In this document: positions 40,901-47,589 of the stretch, piece by piece
Numbering within the stretch: the stretch's first letter is position 1
Layout of the letters: the number at the start of each line of letters is the position of its first letter
Assembly (NCBI GenBank): GCA_947496705.1
Contig: CANMDW010000001.1
Span: 868,001 to 932,000, forward strand
DNA: 64,000 nt
Source of the DNA: an uncultured Aquimarina sp.
GTDB taxonomy: Bacteria > Bacteroidota > Bacteroidia > Flavobacteriales > Flavobacteriaceae
Reading direction: 5' to 3'
Program-made: the position numbers and the translations under genes
Notes under the pieces: model-generated
Seen by the model: only the letters and a program-made list of their open reading frames with translations
What the model was told of the DNA's origin: nothing
The model's database searches: none

Positions 40901-41789
40901 GGGACCATACACTACGATTTCTTGTTCATTACGTTTATTAAAAAATCATATCCGTATTAAAACAAATATTGTAGAAGGGTATGAACATAATAACGAAAAA
41001 GGTGTTTGGGTGAATGATGAGCGTTTTGTTCAAAACAATATTCCTATTAAATCCATTGCAGCCAGTAGTGCACAAAATGATAGTGGTATGTTTGAACTGA
41101 ACTTTAGAGATGAACGATACTTACCATTTGAAGGCGCAGGAGTCATTAGCGAATGGACTATCGATTTATTTAATGATGCAAGAGGTGGTGATTTTGGTAA
41201 ATCACTTAGACAGTTTGATTTTTCCACCATTTCCGATGCTATCATTCATGTTAAGTATACGGCTCGTGAAGCTGGTGGCCTATTGAAAGATCATGCCATA
41301 GCTAATTTGAAAGAATACTTTGGTAAAGATGATGGAACTCCTGCTATGAAAATTATAGATCTAAAAAGGGAGTTTTCATCAAGCTGGCACAAATTCTTAC
41401 ATCCGGATACTGATGCAGAAGAAAATGTTTTAGAATTTACAATAAAACCACAGCTCTTTTCATTCAGAGACAAAGGAAAAACCTTAAAAGTCAATACGAT
41501 TTCTTTAATTGCCCGATGTTCTGAAACTGGTGATTATACTTTTAGATTTAGTCCACCACTTCCACTACCGTCCGCAACAGATGTTGATACCCTAATTCTA
41601 AAACAAAATTCAGATTATGGAAACTTACATGTTAAAGAAAAAATAGACACTTCTGGCCATGATTTGATTCTGAATCTTTCGGCTGAGGTTATTTGGAAAC
41701 TTATTGTTGAGTCACCTACAGAAACTCAGTTATCTACCAACGAAATAGAAGACTTTTATCTAATTCTTGGATATGAATGGATAGATTAA
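31917..41789 (+). CDS. TcA, Tc-toxin pore/translocation subunit
   Basis: A 3290-aa protein, longer than the ~2500 aa of Photorhabdus TcdA1. The first ~215 residues hold two beta-sandwich units of the carboxypeptidase-regulatory/transthyretin-like type (GIITNQQNQPIQGVLVRATD, VSGQIKLQDKKAANGFFVQV), absent from typical TcA. The Tc core begins near residue 660 with CECKHCRSVYSPAAYFADLL. Further landmarks are WRYHPFEPHRIAQYR (about 2425), a long helical/coiled-coil stretch about 2620-2960 corresponding to the pore-forming shaft, and a C-terminal beta-rich TcB-binding region. TcA subunits form a pentameric injection needle that docks the TcB-TcC cage and binds host surfaces. No signal peptide. It is preceded by the triplicated leader and ends the segment's coding content. 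Confidence 0.9.
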   Translation: MAKQKTYIIQGIITNQQNQPIQGVLVRATDQDYGASANLLGSPIYTDKKGYYKITYTDTDFRKTTKEIGGSDIIVRVFSTDGNVLGKSKRLRDAPKELKVDLKVDYNPSIRERKLKVSGQIKLQDKKAANGFFVQVFDKQLRSEQLLGEGITDKKGKYAITYSSNDIIKVERNSIDIFIKVFDPKNRPVGQSDILFGASAKATVDFDINANDMSTMSEFELLELAIIPLLSGEPILKLDQSEKHQDITFLSGETGYTTSQVLHFVQAHHFEKESSINASFWYVVLGIPFYKDLSYANLAAQREQIKEKLYTLSEKGIRKALKRAFRQHQVDIANEKTIKKWVNTFKKYVAEVQLSEPVLKNSFVRQSLETAGITDKKKQSKFAEVFHTHKAFSPEMVKVLKKDRSFKAAEIKDLEVSYALNKFTKGNFELVKAIKTSFSVKDPKDIQVLAKRSKEEWKELVAKTPEIQPLPIPSELKVFEGEKQGLSEIYANTLHKQFQTTFPTTMFSGDLDRAINKQAVSGFKKAGEIKKVLDANPDFDFLTTPINEFIEKDSVLKKDEDLQLEFKAIQRVFKLTSDFEGSHTLLKDGLHSAHSVYLTGESEFVKRYKDQPGFTKKSAKSTWFKAQATHAATVSLLAELKATENAGDVAALRAGSSAVSDFPNWNNLFKGGDICECKHCRSVYSPAAYFADLLMFLSKRRQDGKSAKDTLFKRRPDLGYLELNCENANVTLPYIDVVCEVLEDVVADGDNDLELMGFNTIDATDQESATTSIVSAFQDNNINLIGAVHSSRIGSTDNWIVHSSTITYLLKKKGTVNYFAEILRNTKAKADELRANPNYTNKAAYDKLREARYPFSLPFDLYGEEIKAAFKKVKIKRWALMQLFKGNTAPYDITEDDLAAVYFDIVVDSDAVVDEKTMMLQAMPDRQFEYWGTSDNTVLLDTIKNVNTFLRTSGLDYNQLLKLLDLEFINPLGTIKIAHLDPTCDTEQKIIQHLDVKALDRIHRFLRLWRKLGWELWEVDLVIMQEGIGNGILDEQFLINLMYLMELKNKLGVKVTIAQVCSLFGNINTKTKFTKLHEKRENALYQELFLNKKLIHPLDTAFEVSSVNTPSSTEKIKDHLPVIQAGLRIKETDLDIFINLTKVDGNTYIPNGIDGDLNLINLSFLYRNSFLTKALKIKASDWKTFLKIYSTDIAIFSNPQSACEFVEVIKTIQSSKFKIDELNYILMGDQEAKSAFSETSTTLFLSALRSSLQDIRNEFDANQYDFLEDTPPKETEKLTALLTELLQRLNRKDQEIDNILKVLENVRINETLQQDLLFLKFYEPKFSTPLSELSVTIDFNTQLSKELAKKVMFNSAENKLHFDGIMSEREKEILKGLSSDSAYLDAIDALYLQPTVGVFEQNELWIDETDLDYEADGFYPIHLVLAINKLLTCFIEKESKSTIIKQFSAQIGIPVNLNQKLMQTYQLIGTETPLAYFKNTFATSSGVINSIDFKDAFDSFYWLYRVGLLVDKWKLNFADLDWLIKYHIPTQTLNFSELPINKTSTIIFLDKFLRTEKLLKLNTPFNNEKNNLFKVLGKLQHNEYADTTEFANELEVLTSWNATEIEIWIDHVNLSYHTDYLLAENWERLLNAMNILHYLDTDILSVIPFAKPTMGLDDSKSIKQILRSKYGTETWLSISTEIQDVIREQKRDALSAYILAQPKPEDAPTGKWENTNDLYAYYLLDTKMSSCMVTSRLVQGSGSIQLFVQRCFMGLEPEVVVKSDGEDGDSAWKWWKWMRKYRVWEANRKVFLYPENWIEPELRPDKSSFFQDLENELLQNEVNQLSAEKAYLNYLDKLNNVARLDIAGFYQEDDGDETIIHMFGRTPNADPHLYYYRQYDYRRWTPWEKIEVDIVGDHLIPMVVNKRLYIYWPEFREVSDDTLNNTIRIPDAGEDNYPIEPTNKITQLRLAGSEYRNNKWIPKKISKDYYPSNSYTESFDTKSLKFYPIDRSEFDGRVGIKFEGSNIKNGAFELFGCEGVPVKTDFRAGFQHLVAPDRSDLEFLDYKENVNVDVENDFTLTQNFLFSQDSSANTDYEILAQTPNVFNSYFPWHLSLMDKSFLGIRTILQIWESGLPIGMWLPFSYADAKKTFMAFPMYIENEEEPDDSQILYYPEIKTIYNEYISGLEDYARTYADGLDLSSSTQADKLLAANIYLGFLGENQVSTITNPELRDIIFKYIVRIGQINLGGNFLQEFHKRKYHFKNFYHPFICDFIKAVYNPLKGIPALMSRETQLKDSGFSFKKLYQPTSNVYDFNINTGNQYPKEIVDFSPDGSYAPYNWELFYHIPLMIANSLSKNQRFEEAMDWYHYIFNPIGVEGKLADGSGATAPAPQKYWITKPFFKITSEEYKKQRIDSILRIVAGDDTVDSFTTQLKNDMQAQVIDWRYHPFEPHRIAQYRNVAYQKTVFMKYMDNLIAWGDYLFRQDSMESINEATQLYILAAELLGPRPKKIPPQVQPPVETFVELEGQLDSYSNALIEVENHIPVISSEGESGEVSAPIPTLYFCIPQNNKLLGYWDIITDRLHKIRNCMNIDGVVRQLSLFEPEIDPGALVKAVASRMEVSSALSDFNSSSPYYRFNILLQKANEVCNELKSLGNALLSALEKKDGEELVLLRQEHEYKLLDAIKSVRKLQIEESKGNLEALKEGKKTTEIRRDYYQQIEKINTKEQLNIDKLNEAHGYQEAAQGVTLAASIISLLPDIDLGASGFGGSPLAKFKIGGLNLGQASKLASDILSFLATISTNDATMASIKGGQDRRWDDWKLQEAISDQELIQIEEQIKAAETRIQIAEKELANHEVQLENSKEVDDFMQSKYTNQQLYQWMVGQVSQTFFESYQLAYDLAKKAERCYRFELGISDSDFIKFGYWDSLKKGLLSGEKLQYDLRRLETSYLEQNKRELELTKHVSLKLLDPIALVKLKETGKCFLTLPEEIFDLDYPGHYFRRIKSVSISLPCIAGPYTTISCSLRLLKNHIRIKTNIVEGYEHNNEKGVWVNDERFVQNNIPIKSIAASSAQNDSGMFELNFRDERYLPFEGAGVISEWTIDLFNDARGGDFGKSLRQFDFSTISDAIIHVKYTAREAGGLLKDHAIANLKEYFGKDDGTPAMKIIDLKREFSSSWHKFLHPDTDAEENVLEFTIKPQLFSFRDKGKTLKVNTISLIARCSETGDYTFRFSPPLPLPSATDVDTLILKQNSDYGNLHVKEKIDTSGHDLILNLSAEVIWKLIVESPTETQLSTNEIEDFYLILGYEWID

Positions 41790-41966
41790 GAAAGTATTGT
41801 AAAGTGATCCTTAAATTTTCAAAACTGGAGTATAATTAAAATCTGTTACTTAGTCATTATTTGTATCTAAATGTTACAAAATGTTCCCAAATGCAGGTAT
41901 TTGCAGGTTAAAAATTAGATCAGAAGTGAAATCACGGTACTGACTTTAATCATAATTGACATAAAT

Positions 41967-41998
41967 AAAACCATACTCCGTTTTGGAGTATGGTTTTT
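41967..41998 (+). terminator. Terminator after tcA
   Basis: CCATACTCC (41971-41979) pairs perfectly with GGAGTATGG (41985-41993), extended by AAAA/TTTT, then a T run. A hairpin in the same relative place precedes copy 5 (56585-56616), although its sequence differs. Confidence 0.85.
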
Positions 41999-42090
41999 AC
42001 GTACGGAAATGTAGCCAAATGCTGGTATTTGCATACTCCAAAAACCTTAAAACACTTGTTTTTAAGAGGTTGTGTGACCACAGATTCGTA

Positions 42091-42133
42091 CTCATAACCC
42101 GAAGGTCACAGGTTCGAGTCCTGTTCCCGCTAC
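42091..42133 (+). repeat. Attachment-site core, copy 3 (segment 2/3 junction)
   Basis: 43 bp identical to 13870-13912 of tRNA-fMet (anticodon loop through the 3' end). The anticodon-stem 5' strand is not conserved. It divides the Tc-toxin segment from the PIN-system segment. Upstream bases 41881-42060 carry CAAATGC(A/T)GGTATTTG at about 41888 and 42012, shared with the right end of segment 4. Confidence 0.88.
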
Positions 42134-42140
42134 AACAGAT

Positions 42141-42169
42141 AGCCCCTTGATTTTCAAGGGGTTGTTTTT
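42141..42169 (+). terminator. Terminator right of tRNA-fragment copy 3
   Basis: CCCCTTGA (42143-42150) pairs with TCAAGGGG (42154-42161), loop TTT, then a T run. Confidence 0.85.
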
Positions 42170-42216
42170 GTTTATGGCTATTTTTTCTTCTTGAAAAACA
42201 TCATTTTTTTAACGTT

Positions 42217-42237
42217 TACGTACCGCATTTACGTACC
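42217..42237 (+). repeat. TACGTACC direct repeats (family-A arm sites, left end of segment 3)
   Basis: TACGTACC at 42217-42224 and 42230-42237, 13 bp apart, in the context TTTACGTACCGCAT. This matches the pair at 13991/14004 beside the tRNA in spacing and position. The stretch between core and repeats (CTTCTTGAAAAAC) is also shared with the tRNA-side end. Confidence 0.65.
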
Positions 42238-42536
42238 TTAAATCTCATTTTTTAGCTCTGAGAGCGTTTTTTCTTCTAAATTTAATTAGATCTAAATGAT
42301 TTATTTATTCTAATTAAATATTTGTTAATCAGTTGTTTATGGTATTTTTTACAACGATTCCTGAATCGTAATAATACCATCCGAAATGGAACCTTAGGGG
42401 GGTAACCTAAAAGGTCATGATTAATCTCCATAAGATCAAATCATCATTTGTTTATAAGTATTTTATTATTCATAAAATTCATATTCAAACTGCAGAATAT
42501 TTGTTGGTAAATTGATTTTAAAATAAGGTTTTGCAA
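42238..42536. other. Upstream region of the TPR/PIN gene pair with a 16-bp palindrome
   Basis: ACGATTC (42354-42360), CT, GAATCGT (42363-42369) is a perfect palindrome about 170 bp before the start codon and could be an operator. The 19-mer TTGTTAATCAGTTGTTTAT (42322-42340), shared with the segment-2 left end, precedes it. A promoter was not identified with confidence. Confidence 0.45.
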
Positions 42537-44651
42537 ATGGTAACGGGAAAGATAATTTTGGCAACAGTAGCAAAAGAGGTATTAAAATATGCTTTTAAAA
42601 AAGGAATAGTATCATTTTTTGATGATAATGAAATTAGTAAATATGAGATAGAGTTAAGAAATGTAATTAGTAATACGATTGAAGATTATAAGCGGGAGAA
42701 CGAAATCCAAGATGAAGATGGTAAATACCCATTTTATAAATCTGAAATTTTATTGCAGCACCTTTTGAAGTATAGACTTTCAGAAGAATTAGATATTGGT
42801 AAAGTAAAATCTGAACTGGAAAAAAATTCTTATTTAATAGTCCCATCAGAATCTGAATTAAGGTCTTTTATGGAGATTTTTACAATGAAGGTTTACAACA
42901 GTGAAGTTCTACCTGAATTGAATATAAAGGAAAACTTTGATAAGGAGATCTTTTACATCTCAGATCAACTAAAAAGTGTAAGATCAGAAATAAGAATGGT
43001 GATTTCGGAACTAGACACAAAGCTAGATCAGGATTACAAAGAACAAATCGAAGAAATAGAAAAGAAAATAGCGATTTTTAAATCCAAAACAGCACTTGAA
43101 GATTTAACAGCTTTAGAGAGCAGAGCATTAGATAGAGGAATAACTAATAAAAAATTCAAAAGTAAAATAGAATACCTCAAAGGGAAGCTCAAAAGGGATC
43201 TGCGTGGAGACGGCAAAGAAATATCTAAACATTTTATTAAGGCTTATAAGCTAGATTCAGATAACCTTATTATGAAAGAGCTAGCATGTTTAGAGTATTT
43301 TAATTTGAATGATAGGCAAAAATGTATTGGATTAGCAGATGAAATTATAGCTGAAGAAGACTACAATGTTGCTGCTTGGATGGCAAAAGTCATAACAAGC
43401 GAAAATATTTTATCCTATTTGAAATCTGTTCCGGATTTGGTAAAAGAAAATCCAATTTTTAACATTAGTATTGGTAGTTGGTTAGTAAATGATCAAAAAG
43501 TTCCTACTATGAATGGTCTTTTGGGCTATGGAATAGAACTGGATTTAACAATTGATAGGTTTTCCGAATTTACTTGTAAAAACAAGGAGTCATGGTTTAT
43601 GCAGTCGGTTTTTCTGTTAAATAAATTGGCCGAAGAACAAAGTACACAATATGTCTCAGGAGACCAGGAAAGCATTTCTACAAATGGATATTTTTCTAGA
43701 ACTTATGAATTACATAAAAAAGTCTTTGATAACCTTAAAGGCACAGAGCTTTTTGAGTACCGAAGCCAAGAGAGATTTTATTATCACTATTTATCATACT
43801 GGAAAACAAAGAATAGTTCTTTTATGGATAAGGCTATTGAAATTTATGAAGAACTTAAAGTTAAATCCTATTCTATTACATTGCATTTATTGCAAGTTTT
43901 AAATCATCAAGAGAATTTTGATAAGGCTTTAGAGGTTATTAGAAGTTTTGAAGAGGAAAATAAGGGTAATGTTGCGGATGGGATCTATTTATTCAAAGTA
44001 GTTGTGAATGAGCACGTTAATAAAGAGGGTGACTCGCGAATGCTATTTCGGGAGTTTGTGGACTCCATTGAAGTCATTAATGATACTTACACTATTAACA
44101 TTATCCAAGTATTTGGACTTTGCTTAATAAAAGATCAAAGTTATAGTGAAAATGAGTTACTAGAAGAAATAGAGTATATCAAGAAAAAGGATTTTGTAGA
44201 CAAAAAATATAGAGAGCTTATTGATATTATATTACAATGTAGGTTTTTGGCTTCAATAGATAAGGAATATTTTAAAAACAGGTTGCAGACGATTAAGAAT
44301 AGTTTTAATGATAGTTTTTTTCTTATAAAACTTAATTTATCCGAAGAACTGTATAGGTTAGGCTGTTATGATGAATCTTTGGATTATGATGGAACTTATA
44401 TAGATAAAACTAAACTTTCTCCAGAATTAAAATCGTATATCTTTAAGTTGCACCATAGGCTTCGTAATGTTAGAGGAAATAGCAGGTATTCATCTAAAGA
44501 GTTGTTAAGCCTACTGGAAAAATGGAGAAAAGAATCTAAGTTTCCGGATTTACAACTGTTATTTACGGAGCATGATCTTTATCTAAAAATTATAAGAAGG
44601 TTCTGGAAATTTCTAAGGATATGTATTATTACAACCCTAAAAATGAATTAG
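42537..44651 (+). CDS. Large helical/TPR-like protein of a TPR-GreAB-C-PIN-type pair (3' frameshift)
   Basis: As read, 704 aa from the ATG at 42537 (an in-frame TTG lies 6 bp upstream). The N terminus (KIILATVAKEVLKYAFKKGI) is a short amphipathic segment. Residues ~140-200 are predicted coiled coil. From ~230 onward there are helix pairs with TPR-like spacing (KAYKLDSDNLIMKELACLEYF). I know of no catalytic motif. It is followed 96-195 bp later by a GreAB-C/PIN gene, the arrangement of the predicted TPR-GreAB-C-PIN conflict systems. The frame ends prematurely: around 44595-44599 the coding signal passes to the -1 frame and continues to 44749. Confidence 0.7.
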   Translation: MVTGKIILATVAKEVLKYAFKKGIVSFFDDNEISKYEIELRNVISNTIEDYKRENEIQDEDGKYPFYKSEILLQHLLKYRLSEELDIGKVKSELEKNSYLIVPSESELRSFMEIFTMKVYNSEVLPELNIKENFDKEIFYISDQLKSVRSEIRMVISELDTKLDQDYKEQIEEIEKKIAIFKSKTALEDLTALESRALDRGITNKKFKSKIEYLKGKLKRDLRGDGKEISKHFIKAYKLDSDNLIMKELACLEYFNLNDRQKCIGLADEIIAEEDYNVAAWMAKVITSENILSYLKSVPDLVKENPIFNISIGSWLVNDQKVPTMNGLLGYGIELDLTIDRFSEFTCKNKESWFMQSVFLLNKLAEEQSTQYVSGDQESISTNGYFSRTYELHKKVFDNLKGTELFEYRSQERFYYHYLSYWKTKNSSFMDKAIEIYEELKVKSYSITLHLLQVLNHQENFDKALEVIRSFEEENKGNVADGIYLFKVVVNEHVNKEGDSRMLFREFVDSIEVINDTYTINIIQVFGLCLIKDQSYSENELLEEIEYIKKKDFVDKKYRELIDIILQCRFLASIDKEYFKNRLQTIKNSFNDSFFLIKLNLSEELYRLGCYDESLDYDGTYIDKTKLSPELKSYIFKLHHRLRNVRGNSRYSSKELLSLLEKWRKESKFPDLQLLFTEHDLYLKIIRRFWKFLRICIITTLKMN

Positions 44652-44749
44652 TGGTCCAATTCTATATTAATGCTCTGGAAAAAAATGAGGAATTAGACAT
44701 TTTAGAGGAAGTTTCGAATGAAATAGATCATCGCTTTAAAAATGAATAA
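44597..44749 (+). pseudogene. Out-of-frame C-terminal tail of the TPR-like protein
   Basis: Starting at AAG 44597 the -1 frame reads KVLEISKDMYYYNPKNEL and on to DHRFKNE before TAA at 44747-44749, about 50 residues of good amphipathic helix in the same style as the preceding repeats. The main frame at this point turns into an unlikely basic tail (RRFWKFLRICIITTLKMN). Loss of one A from AAGAAAGG would explain it. It may be a real mutation, a sequencing error, or programmed slippage, though no classical slippery heptamer is present. Confidence 0.65.
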
Positions 44750-44845
44750 ATTGGTTTATACATTGTAACTGTATTTTTAAGATGTAAGATAAATGTTGAA
44801 AAAGCATTTAGAATATCTTATCTCCTTGCATCAAATCCGAAAAAT

Positions 44846-46330
44846 ATGATGGCAAGAAAAGAATTTTTTATGAACGCCAAGTTTTTTGATCAGACGCGAT
44901 TTCAAACCCCGAAAACAGCTGAATATGGACATTGGATCGTTTACACATTAAATAATGGTCAAAATTACACAGAAAAATTAGAGCGTGATGGGATTAGTGA
45001 AAATTTAAAAAAATGTATTGGTAAATCTATTGGAGATGAATTCATAATTCAACCTAAATATTTTGGAGATATAGAAAAGCTGAAAATAGTTTCAATAATG
45101 ACGGACGAAAGAAAAATATTGGATGACATTAATAGTGAAGCATTTAACCCAGCTTTGGGTTCTGTAATGAAGGGCTATAACTTTAAGTCTACCTCTGGTG
45201 AAGGGATGATAAAAGAGTTACAATCCTTAGTGGGGTTTCAAGGGAGCAAAAAGCAAATTAGTATTGATGAATCCCTTAAAAAATTCTATAATTATGAACT
45301 TGCCTATTCTGAAATTGTCAGATCAATTTTCAGAGATGATCACATTACAGGGTACGAAGTTCTAACTAGTAAGCCACATAACTTTCCTGTTTTGCCATCA
45401 ATATTTTTACAATTAATTGAATTTGATACTTCCGATAATTTCATATTAGATTTTTCATCATTAACACATTTTTACCATCTGGAAGAAGATTTGAATTTAA
45501 GTTTTAAGAAGACCAAATTTATTGTTTCACCTGCCGTAGTAGAAGAAATTAAAGATTCTATTAAAGACCTAGAATTAAATAACCCGAATGCAACTTTACA
45601 AATCACAGCACATAGTTTCATACCTTATGAATATCCGGATGATTATAAAGAAAAAAGAACATCGTTTTTGAGTAAGATTCTAAATTGGATAAGTGAAAAT
45701 TGTGATATTGAATATAATATAGATGAAAAGTTGGATTTAGCATTAAGTTTAGAAGTTAGCTCGAAGAATGATAACATTATGGGACTCATGTTAGATCATG
45801 CTTGTCTTATGGAACGAGATCGGTATTTTCTGATTACCAATGACATTCTTTTTTATATGGCAATGCCTAAATTTCGAGATAAGATTATTTCTGTAGAAAT
45901 GTTTTCTAATAAGATTTATCCTGAGTATAACACCTTAGACCTGGATCGGTTTTTATTAAAGAAAAGATATGTTGGGCAATCCTTTAATTTTGAGGTATTG
46001 AAAGCAGAATTTCTGGATAAGCTATCAGGTAGGGGAAATAATTATGACCGATGCTTACTTAATATGAATTATGAGCTTTCAGAACCGCATAATTTCATCA
46101 CCGAAATCATAAAGTTTTTAAAATTCATATATTCTATGAGCAGCCTTAGGATAGAGGATAAACAAAGACATGCAAATAATATTTTTCAAAGGTGTTTAAG
46201 AAATACTAATCAGATTACTAGAAATATATTTTACAGAAATATTAAAGATAATTTTAATGTAATGGGTGAATACTATGATTCTGTTTTAGAAACTTTTAGA
46301 ATTGCTGAAAAGACCCTTTTTAATAAATAA
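44846..46330 (+). CDS. GreAB-C/PIN-domain protein (predicted toxin or effector nuclease)
   Basis: A 494-aa protein. Residues ~45-85 (LKKCIGKSIGDEFIIQPKYFGDIEKLKIVSI) resemble the C-terminal FKBP-like domain of GreA/GreB. Residues ~195-345 look like a PIN nuclease core: D202 in NFILDFSSL, E233/E234 in VVEEIKD, D317 in MLDHACL and D333 in LITNDIL, in the usual order with the usual beta-alpha spacing. PIN enzymes cleave RNA with a metal bound by these acids. A GreAB-C domain could tether it to RNA polymerase or to a nucleic acid. Together with the TPR-like gene it fits the TPR-GreAB-C-PIN conflict-system architecture; the domain calls are by eye. A start at the next ATG (44849) is equally possible. 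Confidence 0.65.
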   Translation: MMARKEFFMNAKFFDQTRFQTPKTAEYGHWIVYTLNNGQNYTEKLERDGISENLKKCIGKSIGDEFIIQPKYFGDIEKLKIVSIMTDERKILDDINSEAFNPALGSVMKGYNFKSTSGEGMIKELQSLVGFQGSKKQISIDESLKKFYNYELAYSEIVRSIFRDDHITGYEVLTSKPHNFPVLPSIFLQLIEFDTSDNFILDFSSLTHFYHLEEDLNLSFKKTKFIVSPAVVEEIKDSIKDLELNNPNATLQITAHSFIPYEYPDDYKEKRTSFLSKILNWISENCDIEYNIDEKLDLALSLEVSSKNDNIMGLMLDHACLMERDRYFLITNDILFYMAMPKFRDKIISVEMFSNKIYPEYNTLDLDRFLLKKRYVGQSFNFEVLKAEFLDKLSGRGNNYDRCLLNMNYELSEPHNFITEIIKFLKFIYSMSSLRIEDKQRHANNIFQRCLRNTNQITRNIFYRNIKDNFNVMGEYYDSVLETFRIAEKTLFNK

Positions 46331-46354
46331 CTTATATGATTTAATTGCTGAAAA

Positions 46355-46388
46355 GGTACGTACCGCTTACGTACCGCAAATACGTACC
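46355..46388 (+). repeat. Three TACGTACC repeats (family-A right end of segment 3)
   Basis: TACGTACC occurs at 46357-46364, 46368-46375 and 46381-46388; the first pair also forms a hairpin. An A/T-rich run of TTTGTATTGATTTGTAACG repeats and the phrase TTATAAACAGCT (about 46450) follow, the latter shared with the end of segment 1 (about 22939). Confidence 0.65.
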
Positions 46389-46483
46389 TATTTGTATTGA
46401 TTTGTAACGATTTGTATTGATTTGCAAATATGAATTCCAGTAAAACCCTTATAAACAGCTAAGTATGAAATCAGTTTTTTGGT

Positions 46484-46546
46484 CTCATAACCCGAAGGTC
46501 ACAGGCCTGTCTACCAATAAAGCCAGGTAGATTCGAGTCCTGTTCC
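46484..46546 (+). repeat. Attachment-site core, copy 4, with 26-bp insertion (segment 3/4 junction)
   Basis: CTCATAACCCGAAGGTCACAGG (46484-46505, split in the T-arm) is followed by a 26-bp insert (46506-46531) containing the inverted repeat TCTACC...GGTAGA, then TTCGAGTCCTGTTCC resumes (46532-46546). The last bases of the acceptor diverge (TGTCGCC instead of CGCTACT). Confidence 0.85.
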
Positions 46547-46557
46547 TGTCGCCACAT

Positions 46558-46588
46558 ATAACCCTTTGAAAATCAGAAGGTTATTTTT
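46558..46588 (+). terminator. Terminator right of tRNA-fragment copy 4
   Basis: Bases 46558-46569 pair with 46573-46584 (12 positions with one mismatch and one wobble, loop AAA), then a T run. Confidence 0.75.
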
Positions 46589-46936
46589 ATTTTAAAATGT
46601 TTCTAAGCACGACCACAACTTCATCGGAGCCAGGTATTAGAGCCGGGTTTTTTCAAAAACCGAGACTTTTTTCGTGTATATTAAACAAATGAGGTCGCAG
46701 TTTTCTCGCTAACTTTTCTCATATTGAAGAATAAATATTTATTCGATTTTTGGTATAATTAATTGATAAGCAAAGGTTTGATTGTTTTTTTGAATTTTTG
46801 ATCAGTTCTATATTTTTATTTTTAGGGATATTATTTATAAAGTATATCTGCGACCTTTGGGTTGCACACCCGAAGCGATATTGACTTTAAAAACTGAAAA
46901 GCCAGAATTTTATGGGATCAAGATCAATTGTTGTGT

Positions 46937-47052
46937 TTAAGTAAATATTCTTGTTAGTCTAAAGAGGAAGAATTCTACATTTTTTACACCTCTGAATTGT
47001 GCTCTAAAAGCTTTTATTTTAGCGTTAAAAGATGCTGCTGAAATTTGTACTT
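46937..47052 (-). pseudogene. Remnant of an ISAon1-family transposase C terminus
   Basis: On the minus strand the frame reads SAASFNAKIKAFRAQFRG, then VKNVEFFLFRL and a stop at 46937-46939. That is the characteristic C-terminal end of ISAon1-type transposases. The rest of the gene and any inverted repeats are not recognizable, so this is a relic of an old insertion. Confidence 0.7.
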
Positions 47053-47124
47053 CTTATAAAGTAATTTAGGATAGATCTATAGTATAAAATTATTGTATTT
47101 GCGAACATAGAGTAGTATACCTCT

Positions 47125-47309
47125 CAGGACTTAACATTAGATAATAAACGAAGTATATTAATCCAAAGAATAAAAAACGAATTATTGAAGTGCTCCACTA
47201 TTAAAAAGAACTGCCAAGAGGAAATTACTCTGAGTATATGAGTAAGAAGTTAAATTATAAATACATATATCTAGCTGATACTTTTATGAAGTAAGAGGAG
47301 TTACTTGTT
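47125..47309 (+). pseudogene. Broken AraC-family regulator fragment
   Basis: Translation in shifting frames gives LDNKRSILIQRIKNE, then RIIEVLHY(stop)KELPRGNYSEYMSKKLN, YKYIYLADTF and EVRGVT. These match the intact minus-strand AraC protein at 55383 (LMDNKKSILIEKIRN, IIEMIHYTDELPKVNYSDYISKK, YTYLANIFSEVKGIT) over about 60 residues, with at least one stop and two frameshifts. It is a decayed paralogue in the opposite orientation at the other end of the same segment. Confidence 0.8.
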
Positions 47310-47560
47310 AATACCCCAAAGTTTAGGATAGGCTTTCTACAAAAACTTCAAAAAAATCGAGGAAATCTATGATTTATGTAAGATTCGATTTCTATTGTAT
47401 AACCTATACCGGTAAATTCGAGGCATCTTTGTACTAGATACGATTCTTAAGTTTTATACTTAAACATAATTGCTTCAGACCTGCTCAGTTAAGAATTACC
47501 AAAATGATAATGGATGCATAGTATTTGATATATACTACAAAACATTTTCAGGTACAAAGG

Positions 47561-47589
47561 AGGCAGAAATTAAAAACTCTGCCTTTTTT
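47561..47589 (+). terminator. Orphan terminator-like hairpin
   Basis: AGGCAGA (47561-47567) pairs with TCTGCCT (47578-47584), followed by a T run. No intact gene lies just upstream, so it probably belonged to the degraded DNA to its left. Confidence 0.6.
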
